A model generated the notes under the pieces. It was not told the DNA's origin. It saw only the letters and a program-made list of their open reading frames with translations, and ran no database searches. A stretch of 64,000 bases of DNA from Paenibacillus pabuli (lineage in GTDB: Bacteria; Bacillota; Bacilli; Paenibacillales; Paenibacillaceae): contig NZ_JBDOIO010000001.1 in the NCBI RefSeq assembly GCF_039831995.1, forward strand, positions 248,001 through 312,000, in the 5' to 3' direction. Positions 44,406-53,499 of this stretch are shown piece by piece (position 1 is the first letter of the stretch; the number at the start of each line of letters is the position of its first letter). The translations under genes were made by a program, and so were the position numbers.

Positions 44406-45988
44406 TGGCATCACGTACTCCATTGTATAATGACTTCTATTTAAGAGGTAATTTGAGCGACCAACAGATTAAATGGCTTCTCAAGGTTCATGGTGATCAG
44501 GCCGCACCTAAGTTGAAGCACGTAATTGATGGATTCGAGTTGCATGATCCTCAGACTGTAGCTGTCGCTATGGGTATATTAAATCCTAGATTCTTCATTG
44601 CAGATAAAGTAGGATTAGGTAAAGGACTGATGGCCGCCGCAATCTACGCCAGATTGAAGCAGATGAATGCGATTAAGGTGCAAAATGGTGAAGCGGCTCC
44701 TATTGGTAAACAATTGCTTGTAACTGTACCTCATAACGTTATTCAAATGGCTAATACTTATCGTCGCTACGGACAGAATATTGTTCCAATTCACGGTGGT
44801 AATGCTAAGAAAGTTTTGAATGACTTCGATATTGACGATCCTAATATTGACGGTATCGTTATTCCGTGGTCAGGAATGATATCACAGGGTATTCTTGCGT
44901 ATATCTCAAATAACCTCGATAAATTCAGTTTCGGTGTTTATGACGAGACTGAGAAATTGGTCAAAGAAGGTTCACAGACTTATACGAATGCTAATGCAAT
45001 CGCTAAGAACCTTAACCGAATGATTTTTACTTACGGTACACCTTGGCAGAAAAGTGTCATGGACTTTTTCTATCAATTCAAGGTGTTGAATCCTACGGTA
45101 TTACCCTATAAAAACTTTCTGCAAAATAACTATGCGGTTATGGATGAAGAGTATTACTGGAGTTTTGACCGTAACTTGCGCCAGTCTACTAAGCGAACTC
45201 GTTATGTAGTTGGTGATTATAAGAATCAGCAGGAACTTAAAGAAAGACTCGCGCTTCACTTTCTTTCAAGGTCCAAAAAGGATTATGCTAGCTCACTTCC
45301 TGAGCATGTTATCACTGCTGTACCTGTGGAAATGTCTATCCATCAGAAGGAGCAGATTAACGAATATACACAGAAAGCTGTATTCCTCAATAGTCCAACA
45401 ACATGTAATGAAGATGCATTCTTTACTAAGCGTCACGTTTCGAAGTTGGAAAAAGTTTTGGACCTCTGCGAAGAAATTAAAGAGGATCGACCTATCATTT
45501 ACTGCCATCATCCTAAGGCTCAGGTAGTTATCTATGAGCACTTGAAGGAAATGGGATGGAAAGTTGCTTATATCAATGGTAAAACCGAGTATGAAATGCG
45601 AAGTGAGATAATTGACGATTTCAACGATTATAAACTCGATTGTATCATCCTCAACGTGTATGATGCAGTTAACTTGCCAACATCACAGGCTGTAATCTTC
45701 TATACTATTCCAACTAAGCCTAACATTACATATCAGGTAATGGGACGGATTGACCGGAATAACTATACACAAGTCAAAAGTTACTACTTCCTTATTTATA
45801 TGGATTCTATCGAAGTCCAAAGATTACGTGAACTATCATTGTTCCGTGAATATCATGCTAATGAGTTCACTGGTAGTGCCGATAGTGTCTACCATCAACT
45901 TGATTCGCAGATCAGTGCTATTGAAGATCAGCGAAGAGAATATTCAGAAGAACCAGACTTTGATTTCGATGAGGTGATGGGACTATGA
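44405..45988 (+). CDS. SNF2-like superfamily 2 helicase/translocase, 527 aa
   Basis: Motif I FIADKVGLGKGLMAAAIYAR (near residue 65) has GKG where SNF2 proteins have GKT. Motif II is GVYDETEKLV (DE retained). Then come LNRMIFTYGTPWQKSVMDFF (motif III-like), PIIYCHHPKAQVVIYEHL opening the second RecA domain, CIILNVYDAVNLPTSQAVIF (motif V) and YQVMGRIDRNNYTQ (motif VI, QxxGRxxR). Phage and plasmid members act in replication restart or repair. The stop overlaps the helicase-loader start (ATGA), so the two are coupled. The altered motif I may change ATP handling. Confidence 0.88.
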   Translation: MASRTPLYNDFYLRGNLSDQQIKWLLKVHGDQAAPKLKHVIDGFELHDPQTVAVAMGILNPRFFIADKVGLGKGLMAAAIYARLKQMNAIKVQNGEAAPIGKQLLVTVPHNVIQMANTYRRYGQNIVPIHGGNAKKVLNDFDIDDPNIDGIVIPWSGMISQGILAYISNNLDKFSFGVYDETEKLVKEGSQTYTNANAIAKNLNRMIFTYGTPWQKSVMDFFYQFKVLNPTVLPYKNFLQNNYAVMDEEYYWSFDRNLRQSTKRTRYVVGDYKNQQELKERLALHFLSRSKKDYASSLPEHVITAVPVEMSIHQKEQINEYTQKAVFLNSPTTCNEDAFFTKRHVSKLEKVLDLCEEIKEDRPIIYCHHPKAQVVIYEHLKEMGWKVAYINGKTEYEMRSEIIDDFNDYKLDCIILNVYDAVNLPTSQAVIFYTIPTKPNITYQVMGRIDRNNYTQVKSYYFLIYMDSIEVQRLRELSLFREYHANEFTGSADSVYHQLDSQISAIEDQRREYSEEPDFDFDEVMGL

Positions 45989-46728
45989 CAGATATCTTAG
46001 ATGGAATTGAGATAGCTGAAGAAAAGCCGCCTTGTAAGTGTTGGGGTCGTAAGGTTATATTGAATGAATCCGGGGACTTGGTCCCCTGCCCTGTTTGTAT
46101 GGTAATAACCAATTCGCCTGCACATAGTGTTGACCCTGGGGCCAACATTGAATTAATCCCTGAAAAATTCCGAGATGTCTTTTTCGACATTACAAAAATT
46201 CTCGATGACAATAAAATACCTGAGAAAGTTCGTAAGGACTTGGAATTTCCCAAATATTTAAAAGCCTTGGAGAAAATTGTATACAGCTCATCTAATGGTA
46301 TGCTTTCCTCGAAATCTCTGTTCTTGGCGGCTCCTCCTGGATTCGGTAAGAACCATGCAGTTTATGCAGCTATGGAAGGTGCTATGCGTTATGGGTTAAC
46401 TGTGGCACCTTATTATGATTGTGGTGAACTTCGGGAAATGATTGATAAGCAGCAATTAAAATCCGATTATTATACCGCTGATATTTGTTTCGTTAAAATA
46501 ACTTCAGGTAATGTCACTGTTCAGGATTTACAGTGTGCTAAGCTTATCACTGAACGTCGAGCGCGGCGTAATAAGCCAACTATTGTTACATCACGGATGC
46601 CGGTTAACTATTTCACAAAAATGGAACCTAGCATAGTCGAATTAATTCGTAAAGATGTAAGTAATGGTGACTATTTCAGGTGGCAGTACTTGGCAGCTCC
46701 CTTTATTTTTTATGAAGGTAAGCGTTAA
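45985..46728 (+). CDS. DnaC/IstB-like helicase loader with altered Walker A, 247 aa
   Basis: N-terminal cysteines (CKCWGRKV and CPVC, residues about 17-40) could bind zinc. The AAA part begins near residue 112 with SLFLAAPPGFGKNHAVYAAM, where the usual Thr/Ser after GK is Asn. The Walker B region (DYYTADICFVKIT) lacks the usual DE pair, and NKPTIVTSRMPVNYFTKM is like the DnaC/IstB sensor segment. It is followed by the DnaB-like helicase, so a loader role is likely, perhaps with weak or no ATP hydrolysis. Confidence 0.78.
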   Translation: MTDILDGIEIAEEKPPCKCWGRKVILNESGDLVPCPVCMVITNSPAHSVDPGANIELIPEKFRDVFFDITKILDDNKIPEKVRKDLEFPKYLKALEKIVYSSSNGMLSSKSLFLAAPPGFGKNHAVYAAMEGAMRYGLTVAPYYDCGELREMIDKQQLKSDYYTADICFVKITSGNVTVQDLQCAKLITERRARRNKPTIVTSRMPVNYFTKMEPSIVELIRKDVSNGDYFRWQYLAAPFIFYEGKR

Positions 46729-46792
46729 GATTTAATGTCTTATATAACAGGACGGATATAAGTTTAGACCAGCGGTATAGGAGGTTCTTCCA

Positions 46793-48292
46793 TTGTCAGA
46801 TATGGTAATTACAGAAGAGGATATTTTCCCTTATATAATCCGGGGAGAAGGCAAGGACTATGAAGCAGTACAGGATATGACCATTTATTTCATTCAAGCA
46901 GTACCACATAACATTTTCACGAAACAGTGGCATATTCTTTACGATATTATACAGAACGGCGTAAGATTCAGTAAATTTTACAATAATCAGCAGGCCAACC
47001 AGATCATGAAACGGGCTGTCTCCAACTATGTGACTAAGCCTGAGATTCAGATCAAGGATGTCACTGAGAATTATTATGATGAGAAACTTGCGGCTGACGA
47101 TCTCTACGGTGTCTGTACTAACACGTGGTTAGAAATGAGTGATGAAGTTCTCGATGTAAATGATTTTAAGGCTAACCTTGATTTGTATATCGAAACATGG
47201 GCTGCTGCTCAATATCAGAAGATTCACGTCGATGCCTACGCTATCATGAGTAAGGAAATGCGTGTTGGGCGTGAGATATTTTACGGACTCGAAGGAAGCA
47301 AACGGTATTATAGCATGGAATCTACTAAGGTAGAGACTATTCTCAATGCATCAAAACGTACAACATCAAGAATCTACGTTGCACCAGAAGGTTATGAATC
47401 ATACCAGAAAAATAAAGAGAATAGCCCTATTACTCACGTACTTACGCATACAGGTGTGAAAAGTATTGACAAAGTAATTGGTGGTATACGTAAGTCAGAT
47501 TTGATGGCTGTTATCGCTTTCTCTGGTCATGGTAAAACTCGTTTCGTTTCTAACATGGTTTATAATGCAATGATGTTGGGCCAGCACGGTGTCTATTATT
47601 GTTTGGAATCAGAAACGAATGAGTACATTGCTAAACTAATTGCAAGACACTTAGCGGAGAAATATAACAATCCTCCTATTTCTGATACTGATATCATCCA
47701 GAAACGTTACCCTAACGCTGAAATTGAGAACCTTGTACACTTGGCTGAGTATGATCTGTTCAATAACGAAGCCTACGGTAAGGTTGAATTTATTCCAGGA
47801 CCTTTGTATATCGAAGACTTCCAATCTGGTATTGAAGCTATATGGAATGACCGTGGACGTTTGGACTTTGTCGTAATCGACCACACAGGTTTGGTGCAGT
47901 CACACCTTCTTAAAACGAAAAAGGAAATGCTGGACTGGTTTTACCCTCAATTGAAAATTATTTCTGGATCGTTCATGGGAGAAGGTATTGGAGTTGTATG
48001 CGCACACCAACTTAACCGTGAAACTCACGCTGAACTCTTGAAGGCTGAGGATGATGTTGAGGTGGCAACTGACCAAGGTGCGGCTGACTCTATCGAAGTA
48101 ATTCGGTCTTCAAGTTTGGCGATCACTATATTCTGTGAACCTCGCCATAAAGATACGGATACTTCCGATATATTATGTGCTAAAATGCGTAATGGTAAGG
48201 GATTCCGTCGTACTAAAGTGTATGCTCAGATGGGTAACTGTCTTTATCGGGATTTACCTCAGACTGCAGGAGAAGCTACTTATACACTATAA
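46793..48292 (+). CDS. dnaB: DnaB-like replicative helicase, 499 aa
   Basis: TTG start behind AGGAGG. The RecA-type C-terminal domain begins near residue 225: GVKSIDKVIGGIRKSDLMAV, Walker A AFSGHGKTRF (about 241-250), YYCLESETNEYIAKLIARHL, Walker B LDFVVIDHTGLVQS, GVVCAHQLNRETH, and CAKMRNGKGF near the end. The N-terminal 200 residues differ from host DnaB. It unwinds DNA at the fork. Its loader and an SNF2-like helicase lie directly upstream, and a strong terminator follows. Confidence 0.88.
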   Translation: MSDMVITEEDIFPYIIRGEGKDYEAVQDMTIYFIQAVPHNIFTKQWHILYDIIQNGVRFSKFYNNQQANQIMKRAVSNYVTKPEIQIKDVTENYYDEKLAADDLYGVCTNTWLEMSDEVLDVNDFKANLDLYIETWAAAQYQKIHVDAYAIMSKEMRVGREIFYGLEGSKRYYSMESTKVETILNASKRTTSRIYVAPEGYESYQKNKENSPITHVLTHTGVKSIDKVIGGIRKSDLMAVIAFSGHGKTRFVSNMVYNAMMLGQHGVYYCLESETNEYIAKLIARHLAEKYNNPPISDTDIIQKRYPNAEIENLVHLAEYDLFNNEAYGKVEFIPGPLYIEDFQSGIEAIWNDRGRLDFVVIDHTGLVQSHLLKTKKEMLDWFYPQLKIISGSFMGEGIGVVCAHQLNRETHAELLKAEDDVEVATDQGAADSIEVIRSSSLAITIFCEPRHKDTDTSDILCAKMRNGKGFRRTKVYAQMGNCLYRDLPQTAGEATYTL

Positions 48293-48317
48293 ACATTATC
48301 TTTTAAATACTATTAAC

Positions 48318-48355
48318 AAATACCCTGACCTTAAATATAAGGTCGGGGTATTTTT
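48318..48355 (+). terminator. Strong rho-independent terminator
   Basis: AAATACCCTGACCTT (48318-48332), loop AAATAT, AAGGTCGGGGTATTT (48339-48353, one wobble pair), then TT. One of the longest stems in the window. Confidence 0.93.
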
Positions 48356-49246
48356 GTTAGATATTTACGGTTAAAATAACAGTTTCGCTAATTATTTTCT
48401 TCATTGGTCATTTTAGAAAATATAATCAAAATAAATACTAAAGATACCCTCTAGCAGTTGAGATTATTTAGATTTACTTTCTGATGTACTAGGTTAGATT
48501 TGATGCAGAATAATCTCAGTTAGGGGGACTTTATTAAATCGTGAAAAAACGACCTATTCCGGGATAAAATTGAGTTAAAATGGTTATAAATGTTGGTCTC
48601 GTATTTATCTCAGAACTGTTGCACTAAAATCTCAGTGGGATACCTGTGATAATCGTTAAGCAATTAACGCTGACTTTTTAAGGCGATTTAAAAATGTACA
48701 GACTTGTTTATAGTAGATATTCATTATAGTCAATCTTCTTTGGACGAATGCAATTATTATTGCAATTATTCTTTATATTTCTCACAATAGTCACACTTTG
48801 AAGGGCTATTTTAAAACGATGTACAATTATTAATATCTCAGCCATTTCTCATATCAGGGCGTAATGGAAAAATATCCAATATATAAGTACTATTAAATAC
48901 GAAATTGAAAATGTAGAGACTAATTTGATCTCGCGTTAGTCTCATAAATTCTCTCAATATTCTCTTTAACATTGCGTAAATCATTAGATTCTATATTAAT
49001 CCTTCTTTAAAACTAACTATCAGATGTAAGTTAAAAATAGGTTTAAAATAGGTTTCGATTATAGCTACATACTAACTTATATCCAGTTTTTAACAAGAAC
49101 ATTATGCTGTATGGAATTTTTAAGGGGGTTTAACGATTGAATTATCTCGTTCGATTAACGCCTATATTAAAGAAATTAAAATCTGTCTTTTAACACTAAT
49201 TAGCTCCGCAGACATTTGGCGGGATGCTAAAATCATGGAGGAACCT
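48356..49246. other. 890-bp AT-rich gap with repeated ATCTCAG motifs; candidate origin or centromere
   Basis: The largest gap in the window, lying right after the helicase genes. ATCTCAG occurs at 48513-48519, 48607-48613, 48629-48635 and 48835-48841, the first three with T/A-rich leads. TGAGATTATT (48459-48468) is an exact inverted partner of AATAATCTCA (48509-48518). GCAATTATT is repeated at 48750-48758 and 48762-48770, and AAAATAGGTTT twice near 49035-49060. No long ORF with a good ribosome site; an 18-codon TTG frame at 49137 follows AAGGGGG. No clear DnaA box. Confidence 0.55.
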
Positions 49247-49984
49247 ATGCGAAAACTCACGATCCGGCTAGCGTTTGGTGCGCTGGCTATGCTTAGCCTG
49301 ACAGCAGGCGGCTGGCTATCTACTCAAACTCTTGAAGCTAAATCAGAGTCTACTGAAGGTAACACTTCACAGATTGCTGCTGACAACCAAATTCCACCTG
49401 CAAATGAAGAAATCGATAAACTCTACCGTAAAGTCTATGAACTAACAAAAACTAATGATGAGCAGATGGAACAGATTGACGCGATAAACTTATTGTTAAT
49501 TCAGTCTCTATCTGAAAAAGCGAACAAAGCTGAGCATAACGCTAAAGTAGCCAAGGCTGTTGCAAACGAAGCTACTAAAATTATTAGAGAATCCCAAGGA
49601 ACTCAGGCTATCGTTAAAACTGTTGTGAAGGCTCCTTCGGGTAAACAAGGCAAACCTAAAGTTATTGTGCAGCAAGACGTAGGCTCTGTCATTACGGTTA
49701 TAGCTACATCTTATATTGCTCTTTGTGATACAGGTTGTACGGGTATTACAGCTACAGGTATTGATGTCCGCGATAAAACACCAAATATTATTGCAGTTGA
49801 CCCCGACATCATCCCATTGAATCGCAAGGTGGAATTATTCGTTAACGATAAATCTATCGGTATCTACGAAACACAGGATACTGGTGGAGATATTAAAGGC
49901 TTCCGCATTGACATACTAAAAAGTTCTGAACGCGAAGCGCTTAACTTTGGTAACCAAGAGGTTACAGTAAAAATTATTGAGTAG
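49247..49984 (+). CDS. Secreted 3D-domain protein (wall-active, YuiC/YabE-type)
   Basis: Start placed at ATG 49247 behind ATGGAGG; ATG 49235 overlaps that site. 245 aa. Signal peptide (LTIRLAFGALAMLSLTAGG), a Glu/Asn/Lys-rich coiled-coil middle (about 40-110) and a C-terminal 3D domain with TGITATGIDV, IAVDPDIIPLNRKVEL and ETQDTGGDIKGFRIDIL, the three-Asp signature. Related domains act on peptidoglycan as lytic transglycosylase-like enzymes. A second wall enzyme besides the M23 peptidase, perhaps also for conjugation. Confidence 0.87.
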   Translation: MRKLTIRLAFGALAMLSLTAGGWLSTQTLEAKSESTEGNTSQIAADNQIPPANEEIDKLYRKVYELTKTNDEQMEQIDAINLLLIQSLSEKANKAEHNAKVAKAVANEATKIIRESQGTQAIVKTVVKAPSGKQGKPKVIVQQDVGSVITVIATSYIALCDTGCTGITATGIDVRDKTPNIIAVDPDIIPLNRKVELFVNDKSIGIYETQDTGGDIKGFRIDILKSSEREALNFGNQEVTVKIIE

Positions 49985-50054
49985 TCTCTAAAATGCCTTA
50001 AAATTCCTGAAATACATGAACGAGAGAGTCATCACTATTAAATATAAACCATAT

Positions 50055-50087
50055 AAAAGACCGAGGGTAATTTACCTCGGTCTTTTG
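50055..50087 (+). terminator. Strong rho-independent terminator
   Basis: AAAAGACCGAGG (50055-50066) pairs with CCTCGGTCTTTT (50075-50086). Confidence 0.92.
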
Positions 50088-50530
50088 CATCACTGTAATA
50101 TCTCATTAATTTGGTTCTTTTTGTGTCGAAATAACTAGGTAACACAGGAATAGGCAGTTATTTAAGGTGATGGGTAGGTGAAGTGGCTAAGAAGCTGTTC
50201 TATTAAAGGCAATAAATGTATTGGTAATCTTAGGAAGGTTCTGAATCAGGTAACGACAACCTAATACGTTATTTACAGCTTATGATAACTATCTATTCAC
50301 CTCAGTTAATTCTGGAACTATCTATAAACAATCTCAATTCCGCTAGGACTTCAAGTTAATTGACAGCTACTTTCAGAGTTAACTATAATAACGTGTAGTT
50401 AGATATCTTTCAACGTTAAAGGTGTTCATTTTAGTGCGGCAGTATATTTGCGAGGAAAATAAGGAGAGTGAAGTTAAAATGTATTTTATCGCTATTTTAA
50501 CGACGACAAATGTATTAGGAGGTCTCTCAA
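50088..50530. other. 440-bp gap holding a promoter and a short leader ORF
   Basis: The first 270 bases show no ORF with a ribosome site and no repeat I can see. A promoter lies at 50360-50389 and a 21-codon leader frame at 50479, before the DnaG-like gene. Confidence 0.55.
50360..50389 (+). promoter_or_regulatory. Sigma-A promoter with consensus boxes
   Basis: TTGACA (50360-50365), 18-nt spacer, TATAAT (50384-50389). It would start a transcript about 135 nt before the DnaG-like gene and probably covers the ligase and ParB-HNH genes. Confidence 0.82.
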
Positions 50531-50544
50531 ATGGGCTTGCGTGA
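50479..50544 (+). CDS. Short leader ORF overlapping the DnaG-like gene, 21 aa
   Basis: ATG behind AAGGAGAG. The peptide (MYFIAILTTTNVLGGLSNGL) ends 14 nt inside the next gene, whose own ribosome site (TTAGGAGG) lies within this frame. This arrangement resembles a translational-coupling leader and parallels the 23-codon frame before the SNF2-like gene. Confidence 0.45.
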   Translation: MYFIAILTTTNVLGGLSNGLA

Positions 50545-50995
50545 AATATTCCAAGATAAGATGTCGTTACCTGACTATTTCTCTACCTATGTCCGAAATG
50601 AGGATATCAAGATGATGCGTAGGGTTTGTTGTCCTATTCACTCGGAGAATACACCATCTTTCTTCTATATGCGAGATACTGATACATTCTCTTGTTTCGG
50701 CTGTGGCAAGGCTGGATCAATCATCGAGTTGCACTATTATTTGATGAGATTAGATGATGAAAAAATCACTAAGCAGGTTGCAATCGAGGATTTGGCCCAT
50801 ATCTTAGGAATCAAGTTGAATCGTCGTTTTGAGAAAATAAAACTCGAAGCTACTCTTCCTCAGAAGTATTTCCAGGATAAGTTAGTTAAGAGTGCGCGAG
50901 GAAATATTTCATCATTAGCAAGGATTGACTTGCTGAATGCTTTTGGTAATACACCTGAAGAGATTCTCGGAATCATGAAATCAGGTAAACTATAG
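50531..50995 (+). CDS. DnaG-type zinc-binding domain protein without primase core, 154 aa
   Basis: The CHC2 zinc finger is clear: CCPIHSENTPSFFYMRDTDT then FSCFGCGKAGSIIELHYYL (C-x2-H ... C-x2-C), followed by a short helical part. DnaG primases continue with an RNA-polymerase and TOPRIM core of about 300 residues, which is absent here and in the genes that follow. It may guide a host or separately encoded primase to templates, or be a regulator derived from primase. First gene of the transcript from the promoter at 50360. Confidence 0.85.
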   Translation: MGLREIFQDKMSLPDYFSTYVRNEDIKMMRRVCCPIHSENTPSFFYMRDTDTFSCFGCGKAGSIIELHYYLMRLDDEKITKQVAIEDLAHILGIKLNRRFEKIKLEATLPQKYFQDKLVKSARGNISSLARIDLLNAFGNTPEEILGIMKSGKL

Positions 50996-51006
50996 GGAGG
51001 TCAAAT

Positions 51007-51387
51007 ATGCTAAGACAGCAGCTTAACAGCCTGATTCGAATTAAGTATGTAAAACTCTTATCTGGGACCGATGGCATCAATGGTTATGTGTTCGCAGATT
51101 GGGCAAAATGTAACAAATTCCTAGAACAAATTTTTGGGAAGCATTTGCATAAACGTGTAAATGTCGGTATTTTCAGTAAAGGTGTCATGAAACCAATTAA
51201 TCTCAAGTCAATTTCTTATCAGGATAGCGTTCTAGAAATTAACGAATTCATTATTAAGTGTAGTGAATACGATGAAGAACTTAAATCTTATCCTGTAATT
51301 GTATGGTACTCTGATGAATCTGTCTTTGTTAGTTTCTTGATTAAGGATAAGGAACTATTGTCAATAAAATTTCCAGATAAGGTGTAA
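51007..51387 (+). CDS. Hypothetical protein, 126 aa
   Basis: ATG behind GGGAGG, 11 nt after the DnaG-like gene. Soluble alpha/beta composition (VGIFSKGVMKPINLKSISYQ, YPVIVWYSDESVFVSFLIKD). No known motif. Its place between the primase-domain and RuvC-like genes suggests a replication or recombination role, which is not shown by the sequence. Confidence 0.65.
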   Translation: MLRQQLNSLIRIKYVKLLSGTDGINGYVFADWAKCNKFLEQIFGKHLHKRVNVGIFSKGVMKPINLKSISYQDSVLEINEFIIKCSEYDEELKSYPVIVWYSDESVFVSFLIKDKELLSIKFPDKV

Positions 51388-51394
51388 TTAAACT

Positions 51395-52258
51395 ATGAAA
51401 TTTACAGCGCTAAATTTACGCACGTTTTTATTTGAATCTCAGAAGTTTTTTGATAGGACTGCAGAGACTGGAACATTGTTCAGAAAAGAAACCTACCCTG
51501 TCACGAATCTCTTTATTGATCCGGCTACGAATACAGGAATGGCAATTTTTACACAAGACGGTGAACTGGTAGCTGGATTCCGGGCTGAAATCATGGGTGA
51601 CGATAAAATCCAGTACCGACGGGACTTATACAATGTTATTTCCGAATTACATAAGAAGTTCAATTTCGGAAATATCTATTTTGAGGAAGTATTTGTCGGA
51701 AAATCCTTTGATACGCTGAAAGTTTTACTCAGCATTCGGCAGACTTTCTTTGAAATTGAGAAAGACTTAGGTATCCGGGCATTGGGCGTCAATAATAAGC
51801 GTTGGAAAGCTGCACTCGGACGGAAAATTTACGAGGATGATAAAGAAAATATACGTCATCACGTTAGTCAAACATTTGATATTAATAACATTCCTCAAGA
51901 TACAATCGATGCGATCGGTATGGGAATGGCTGTACTTAGACGAAACGCGATGGTTGTAACTCTACCTCCTAAAAGTGCTTTCAAGTACTATTTATATCTG
52001 GTTGAGGAACCTGAGGATGTTACTGAAATTATTCTCAAGAATCACAAGAAATTGTTCCAGGAACACGGCTTTAACTTTTTCTCTTATAATACTACTGAGT
52101 TATTTAAACCGAATGCGCTGCATGCTCTGGCATATGACAATTTTACATGTGCATTAATTCCGCCACATCGATATTTCCCTCAAATTCTCTTACAAAATGG
52201 GATTCGGGAAATGGATACGCGGGATAAAAAACTATTGGTAGTATTTCATAGAAAGTAA
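51395..52258 (+). CDS. RuvC-like RNase H-fold nuclease, 287 aa
   Basis: N-terminal strand LFIDPATNTGMAIFTQDGEL (catalytic Asp, like DPGxxxxG of RuvC), then NIYFEEVFVGKS (catalytic Glu) and QDTIDAIGMGMAVLR (DxxDA with the last catalytic Asp). These are the features of RuvC/YqgF-type Holliday-junction resolvases. The C-terminal 100 residues are extra and unrecognised (LYLVEEPEDVTEIILKNHKK). It probably resolves branched replication intermediates. Upstream spacing is 7 nt. Confidence 0.8.
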   Translation: MKFTALNLRTFLFESQKFFDRTAETGTLFRKETYPVTNLFIDPATNTGMAIFTQDGELVAGFRAEIMGDDKIQYRRDLYNVISELHKKFNFGNIYFEEVFVGKSFDTLKVLLSIRQTFFEIEKDLGIRALGVNNKRWKAALGRKIYEDDKENIRHHVSQTFDINNIPQDTIDAIGMGMAVLRRNAMVVTLPPKSAFKYYLYLVEEPEDVTEIILKNHKKLFQEHGFNFFSYNTTELFKPNALHALAYDNFTCALIPPHRYFPQILLQNGIREMDTRDKKLLVVFHRK

Positions 52259-52277
52259 CTGAAAGGTGGTTTCATCG

Positions 52278-53456
52278 TTGAGTAGAGTTCAAGAGTTAGT
52301 GACCAGTCTGCGAGCAGCAGACACTGCTTATTATGATCCAGAATTGAAGCCGATTATGCAGGATCATGAGTACGATCTTTTACACGGAGAGTTGATTGCT
52401 CTCGATCCCAACAACGAATACTTCAATGAAGTTGGTGGCGTTGTTGGAGAGCAGAGTGAGTATGACGCAATTCTACGTGGACATGCTCCAATGAAATCGA
52501 TAGTTTCAATTTTCAATGAGAAAGATGCCATTGGTTATGGGATACATAGATACGATTGGTTGCTGATGGCTAAAGCGGATGGTCAGGCATTTGAGGCCTT
52601 GTACCTCTACGGTAAGTTAGTATTTGTAACTACTCGTGGACGTGAGGGCAACAATGGCCGAAATATCACTGCACAGATGCGGCATGTTATTCCTAACTAT
52701 GTTGAAGAACTTTCCTCATACCCTTCAGTTACTATCTATGGCGAGGGTGTAATTTTATATCAAGATTTCGAACGGATGAAAGAACGTTATCCTGAAATCT
52801 CTAATATTCGTAATTCAGTATCAACATTCTTTAAGGATAATTTTAATATTGAAGACATCGAATATTTTACAGCTCTTGCTTATAATATCGACTTCGATGA
52901 TGCACCTAATACTCGATTAGGCAGATTGCAGTTACTGCAACATATCGGTTTCCGAACAGTAGATGTAGTTAATTATGAGGGCGATCCTATTGAATCTCCC
53001 TATAACCTCGATAAATATTCATTCGAGTACTTGACAGACGGACTTGTCCTCTGTGTAAATTCTCAGGACTTATTCGAAGAAATCGGTGGTAATGATAAAC
53101 ACGATGATGGGCAGATTGCACTCAAGTACGGTAACTGGGAATCCCCTGATTTCTCAGCCATCGTTGAGGATATTGTATGGAGTGCAGGCAAACAAAGATT
53201 TACCCCTATCGCTGAAATCGAACCCTTCTATACTCCGAGTGGTAAGAGAATTGAAAATGTCTCTTTGAGTAATGTAGCAACAATCATCAAACATCAAATT
53301 CTACCTGGTACTCGAATTTACTTTAAATATCAGTCTGAGATTGTGCCGATGTTCCTCTATAGCGAGCATACTATGGGTGAAGAGTATGAGGAAAATGACG
53401 ATGAATACGATGACGATGATGAGAACTGGGACGAAGAAGGATGGGACGAAGAATGA
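52278..53456 (+). CDS. ligA-N: NAD-dependent DNA ligase, N-terminal half (adenylation + OB), 392 aa
   Basis: Start placed at TTG 52278 behind GAAAGGTGG. The Ia domain is near the front (AADTAYYDPELKPIMQDHEY). The adenylation motif is KADGQAFEALY with the nucleophile Lys at residue 99. TTRGREGNNGRNIT, YGEGVI, LTDGLVLCVN, ALKYGN and RFTPIAEIEPFYTPSGKRIE with NVSLSN cover the rest of the nucleotidyltransferase and the OB start. The protein stops after the OB region with an acidic tail (DDDDENWDEEGWDEE). Zinc finger, HhH and BRCT parts are missing but are encoded at 56180. Together the two halves have the length of one LigA. Confidence 0.9.
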   Translation: MSRVQELVTSLRAADTAYYDPELKPIMQDHEYDLLHGELIALDPNNEYFNEVGGVVGEQSEYDAILRGHAPMKSIVSIFNEKDAIGYGIHRYDWLLMAKADGQAFEALYLYGKLVFVTTRGREGNNGRNITAQMRHVIPNYVEELSSYPSVTIYGEGVILYQDFERMKERYPEISNIRNSVSTFFKDNFNIEDIEYFTALAYNIDFDDAPNTRLGRLQLLQHIGFRTVDVVNYEGDPIESPYNLDKYSFEYLTDGLVLCVNSQDLFEEIGGNDKHDDGQIALKYGNWESPDFSAIVEDIVWSAGKQRFTPIAEIEPFYTPSGKRIENVSLSNVATIIKHQILPGTRIYFKYQSEIVPMFLYSEHTMGEEYEENDDEYDDDDENWDEEGWDEE

Positions 53457-53499
53457 AAACTATTTTAGATTTAACTCTGGTCAATAAGGAGGATAGTCA

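Noticed and set aside
48640..48652. TGTGATAA as a DnaA box in the large gap
   Set aside because: It lacks a base of the TTATNCACA consensus and stands alone; not enough to call a DnaA-dependent origin.
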